Positions 61,001 through 64,000 of a stretch of 64,000 nucleotides of DNA are shown here, one piece after another (position 1 is the stretch's first letter; each line of letters begins with the position of its first letter). Where the stretch lies: the NCBI GenBank assembly GCA_022376515.1, contig WTXI01000154.1, positions 22,912-86,911 on the forward strand, written 5' to 3'. Source of the DNA: Lactifluus volemus. Its lineage: Eukaryota; Basidiomycota; Agaricomycetes; Russulales; Russulaceae. The position numbers and the translations under genes are program-made. Under the pieces are notes generated by a model. That model was not told the DNA's origin, ran no database searches, and saw only the letters and a list, made by a program, of their open reading frames with translations.

Positions 61001-63470
61001 GCGGAAAGTGTTCGTTGGAGCTCTCAGGACTCAGGTAAAGAAAAAAAAAAAAGGTTGAGGCTGGAAGTGGAGAGATCAGAGATCTCACTCAGTCTTTTTT
61101 TTGCTTCCAAACCCGCAAATCGGGAAGGTCGGGTTTTTGATCCGCAACCCTGCGCGCTCGAGTGACCGAGTTCAAGTTTGTAAAACATAAAACTTCCTTA
61201 CGCGAGTTCGCTCCGAGGGGCTAGCACTTGGGTAGTTTTCAGGGTCAATTTCAACCCTTGGGGGCTTTGATGATGTGTTGATGTTGCTGCAAGTGACTCC
61301 TTTTAGCGCTTTTTGTCCCACACAACGCAATTTGACTGCAGCAGCGCTTACTTTTGGACCGTTTTGCGAAAAAAAAAAAAATTCAATCATTTAAGTCAAT
61401 GTGACTTTGTACGGTACGGTTAATCCGTTCAAAGTTCGCCGCGGCGATAACGGACTTGTCGGATGCGTCTCCGAACGGATTGCGGGGAAGGGGGTGAGCA
61501 GAGACTCAGGGGGGAAGACTTGTCGTGTTATGGGCAGTCATTTTTTGTTCGGGGCGTTTCATCTCTTTTTTTTTTCAGTAACATTCATCGTGTCGTTTCT
61601 ATGTATTGGTGTCTCCTCAAGGCCTCAATTCCGACATTCCGTCCCTGCAGGTTGTAATGTACCGAGTTACTAGTGCATCCAGCCCTGTGCTGTCCCCACT
61701 GATTCGGAGCCGGAGGTTCTTTCTCTCTTGGCACCACGCGCGTTTGCGCCCGGATACACCACACCAAATGTCCGTCCCCAACCCAAATCTCCCCCTTTTT
61801 GACCAGTCTATACCCATAAGCGGCGCATATAGCCGGATACGTTGCGTTGCATACACGCGGACTACGACATACGATACTTGTAACATCGATCAGCAGCACT
61901 GCAAGTCAAACGCCCTTGTTGTATCATGTGGCGTATCTGTTACGTACACATCATAAAAATCATAGGACAGTGCTCCCAGTGCTCCCAGGGTCATAAATTT
62001 GCATCAAGGCCCTGTGCGTGTTTATTGACCAAACACTCTGCCTCGTGCCCAAAAGCAGCGCTCTAGACCGTCCTAGCGGGCCGGCGGTCCTCACAGGGCC
62101 GAGGTAGATTACGTACACTTTACTGAAAGTGTCTGCCGACGGTTCGGCAGACAGTCCTATGCTACTATAGTCACGTCGCTGACAGAAAACATGCATTTTT
62201 TGCTCTTCCTATCGCCGACGTAAGTTACCAATGACACATTCGGAGGTGTGTCGAACGTCAACTTTTCGTTTTATTGTTTCACTTGATTATTGACTGTTTG
62301 GTATGGTGAGTGGAGTGCTTTTACGATATAGGGCCCACAGTTTTGTATCGCGGTTTGCGGGTGCGACTCCCGAGTCGGACGCACGACACAACACGAGGCA
62401 TTTGATGTGATCAATGAGATTGGGCGCAACTGGGGCGGCGGATCTCGAAAAAAAAAACACGCTCACATCGTGTCCAGGCGTCCAGCTCTCTCTATTTTTA
62501 CTTTAGCCTACTCCCCCTCTTGTCCGACAACGGCGGACCTCAGTTTTCGGATTTGTTCCAGCCACAAGATGTAGTCGTTGGAACGCGTCGTGGCATAGTG
62601 CTTCATAATAGCAGCTCGCTGCCAAATCACCTCGGGATTGTACGCTTCACGGCCGGGTCACGCTGCTATTGATCTAGACAACATCATGATCCCGCTTACG
62701 GATATCTGCATCTCAACTCGATTGACTCATGGCTGGCTGGCTGGCTTGCCTTAGGCGACCATGGCTAACCTAGAGCCGGTTTTTTTTTTTTCCGTCTTAA
62801 TCGGTCCGTTTGGTGGGTTGGAGCTGTAACGAAGTACAAGTAAATTACTGATCGGTGTTACTGTAAGGATCGGGAGTACCTTGCTTGCTAGCGTTTTTTT
62901 ACTGCAGTTCCTGTTAGACTCGCTTTCTCCATTTGTTCAAACATCAGACTTTTCCCGGAAAAGCCGGGATTTCTCCAAAAAGAATGGACCAGAGTTCCAT
63001 CCAATACTAGGGCTTTGATCAGTACCAGTCAAAACGAAGGTTAGCCCATCAAATTCAGCCTTGGTGTATTGTGCCAAGGTCCCTCCGAGAACCCTGGGTG
63101 ATCACTCGATCGCGTTTGGAGTGTCACTGCTGTTGCTGCGCCGACTCTGCCAGCCTTGCTCTCATCGTTCCGACTACTCTTGGCGCATTGCATACCTTTG
63201 GTTGTGTATTCCAAAACAAAGCAACTACCATCTGTCCCAGCGAAAAGACAAGATGTCCTTTTTGCTTCTGTCCTCTAACGTGGTCGGCTACAGCAATTGC
63301 CACGTGTTTATCGACAGGAGAGCAAGTCGGATAAACCGAGCAAACCAACTTGATTAACTTGAATAGCACCGCAACGTATAATAATGTCATGTCTTCATAC
63401 TTATGTACTGAATAAAATACGACACACAATCGGGACAAGTAACCCAGTTGTTAGGTTAGGGGTATTCAGG
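58029..63470. other. 5.4 kb with no recognisable gene
   Basis: The longest open frame is 182 codons (58332-58880, +), with irregular composition and no domain. A-runs of 11-13 bases occur near 61040 and 61370. One strong hairpin (62130-62153) is listed separately. I see no transposon motifs or convincing tRNA. Confidence 0.5.
62130..62153. repeat. Perfect inverted repeat, 10-bp arms with 4-bp loop
   Basis: TGTCTGCCGA, then CGGT, then TCGGCAGACA. This would form a stable hairpin in DNA or RNA. It stands in gene-free sequence. It could be a palindromic protein-binding site, part of a structured RNA or a relic of a mobile element end. No evidence favours one. Confidence 0.6.
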
Positions 63471-63483
63471 GAATGTTCTCGAA
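63471..63483 (+). promoter_or_regulatory. Heat shock element upstream of the STI1 gene
   Basis: GAATGTTCTCGAA is a perfect three-unit element (GAAnnTTCnnGAA), 64 bases before the ATG of the STI1 gene. Heat shock factor trimers bind such inverted GAA units, and STI1 is a known heat-shock-regulated gene in yeast. Its position makes the in-frame ATG at 63473, which overlaps the element, an unlikely start. Confidence 0.65.
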
Positions 63484-63547
63484 GGCGATAGTCACGACGG
63501 TGTCCTCGAGCATATTCGCACTCTCCTGTTTACTCCAACTCTCAATC

Positions 63548-64000
63548 ATGGCAGAAGCTCTCAAAGCTGAAGGCAATAAAGCTTTCGCTGCAAAGGACTA
63601 CGACCATGCCATCGACCTATTCTCAAAGGCGCTCGATCTCGACCAAAACAACTTTGTTCTCTGGTCAAACCGTAGTGCAGCCAAGGCCGGGAAGCGTGAT
63701 TGGGATGGTGCACTTTCAGATGCAGAGCAGGTCTGTATCATCTTTCATGCTGGTGATATGTACAAAAACCGAAATGATAATCGGTCTTCTTACCCTTGAC
63801 GGATTGCAGTGCATCAAGGTGAATCCGTCTTGGGCCAAGGGCTACGCGCGCAAAGGTGCTGCGCTGCATGGTCAACGACGCTATGTCGAGGCCATTGAGA
63901 CGTACGAGGCTGGCCTGAAAATAGAAGACAGCCTGCGATACGCAAGGGTTATGAAGAGGTCAAAGCCGCTAAGAGTGCGTTGCAATTCCTCCCTCGTCTT
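63548..64000 (+). CDS. STI1: STI1/HOP Hsp70-Hsp90 organising co-chaperone, 5' part
   Basis: The first exon is 63548-63730, followed by a 79-nt intron with a GTCTGT donor; the second exon runs from 63810 past the window end. The start MAEALKAEGNKAFAAKDYDHAIDLF is the first TPR helix pair of STI1. FSKALDLDQNNFVLWSNRSAA and CIKVNPSWAKGYARKGAALH follow, giving the TPR1 domain with carboxylate-clamp residues (K and N of EGNKAF, N of SNRSAA, K and R of YARKGA) that bind the EEVD tail of Hsp70. The protein links Hsp70 to Hsp90 in the cytosol. Near 63932 one C seems to be missing (EDS-P-A-x-RKGYEEVKAAK is expected), which shifts the frame. In a conserved, probably essential gene this is more likely a sequence error. 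The gene symbol follows yeast usage. Confidence 0.85.

Noticed and set aside
63473..63547. Upstream in-frame ATG for STI1
   Set aside because: The extra 25 residues would add a hydrophobic leader foreign to this cytosolic protein, and the codons overlap the heat shock element. MAEALKAEGNKAF is the family start.

Overview
The window looks like nuclear DNA of a basidiomycete fungus. It has many short GT-AG introns (about 50-95 bp), an RGS protein of the FlbA/Sst2 type with two DEP domains, a CNNM/Mam3-type protein, an STI1 co-chaperone gene, and NACHT-WD40 proteins with near-identical WD40 repeats, as in the large Agaricomycete NLR expansions. The style recalls the Rhizoctonia/Ceratobasidium group, but that is inference; I cannot name the species.

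Positions 1-30395 are a tandem triplication with a unit of about 11.3 kb. A complete unit carries, in order: a + strand NLR-like gene (C2-like domain, helical linker, NACHT ATPase, 14 WD40 repeats); a - strand peptidase family S28 gene placed tail to tail with it; a decayed - strand 20S proteasome alpha subunit (PSMA1/PRE5 type); and a decayed + strand fragment that resembles a 7TM receptor. Unit A (1-8965) is cut by the window start, unit B (8966-20285) is complete, and unit C (20286-30395) lacks the proteasome and 7TM parts. In unit C the S28 gene reads as a perfect 10-exon, 559-residue gene, and the NLR needs only three missing single bases to read as about 1633 residues. The NLR copies in A and B carry many one-base deletions. 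In B these tend to sit exactly where A and C differ, which is what a consensus or polishing artefact would produce, so the 'pseudogene' calls there are provisional. The WD40 repeats vary between copies at the same few propeller positions, the pattern known from fungal hypervariable HNWD allorecognition/NLR proteins.

To the right lies single-copy sequence: a CNNM/Mam3-like membrane protein (31221-34196, +); about 10 kb with no recognisable gene; a large Pro/Gln-rich RGG-rich protein of unknown function (44326-48285, +); a small protein of unknown function with a low-complexity His/Pro tail (51069-52040, +); a cytochrome b5-like MAPR/neudesin-type heme-binding membrane protein (53450-54646, -); a DEP-DEP-RGS regulator of G-protein signalling (55322 to at least 57240, -) with a small open frame upstream of it; about 5.4 kb with no recognisable gene; and the 5' end of an STI1/HOP gene (63548 onward, +) preceded by a perfect three-unit heat shock element.

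Apart from the repeat unit I see no functional operon-like grouping. The S28 and NLR genes are linked by co-duplication. Exon boundaries were read by hand from splice motifs and checked by reading-frame phase. All family names come from recognising motifs, not from a database search.
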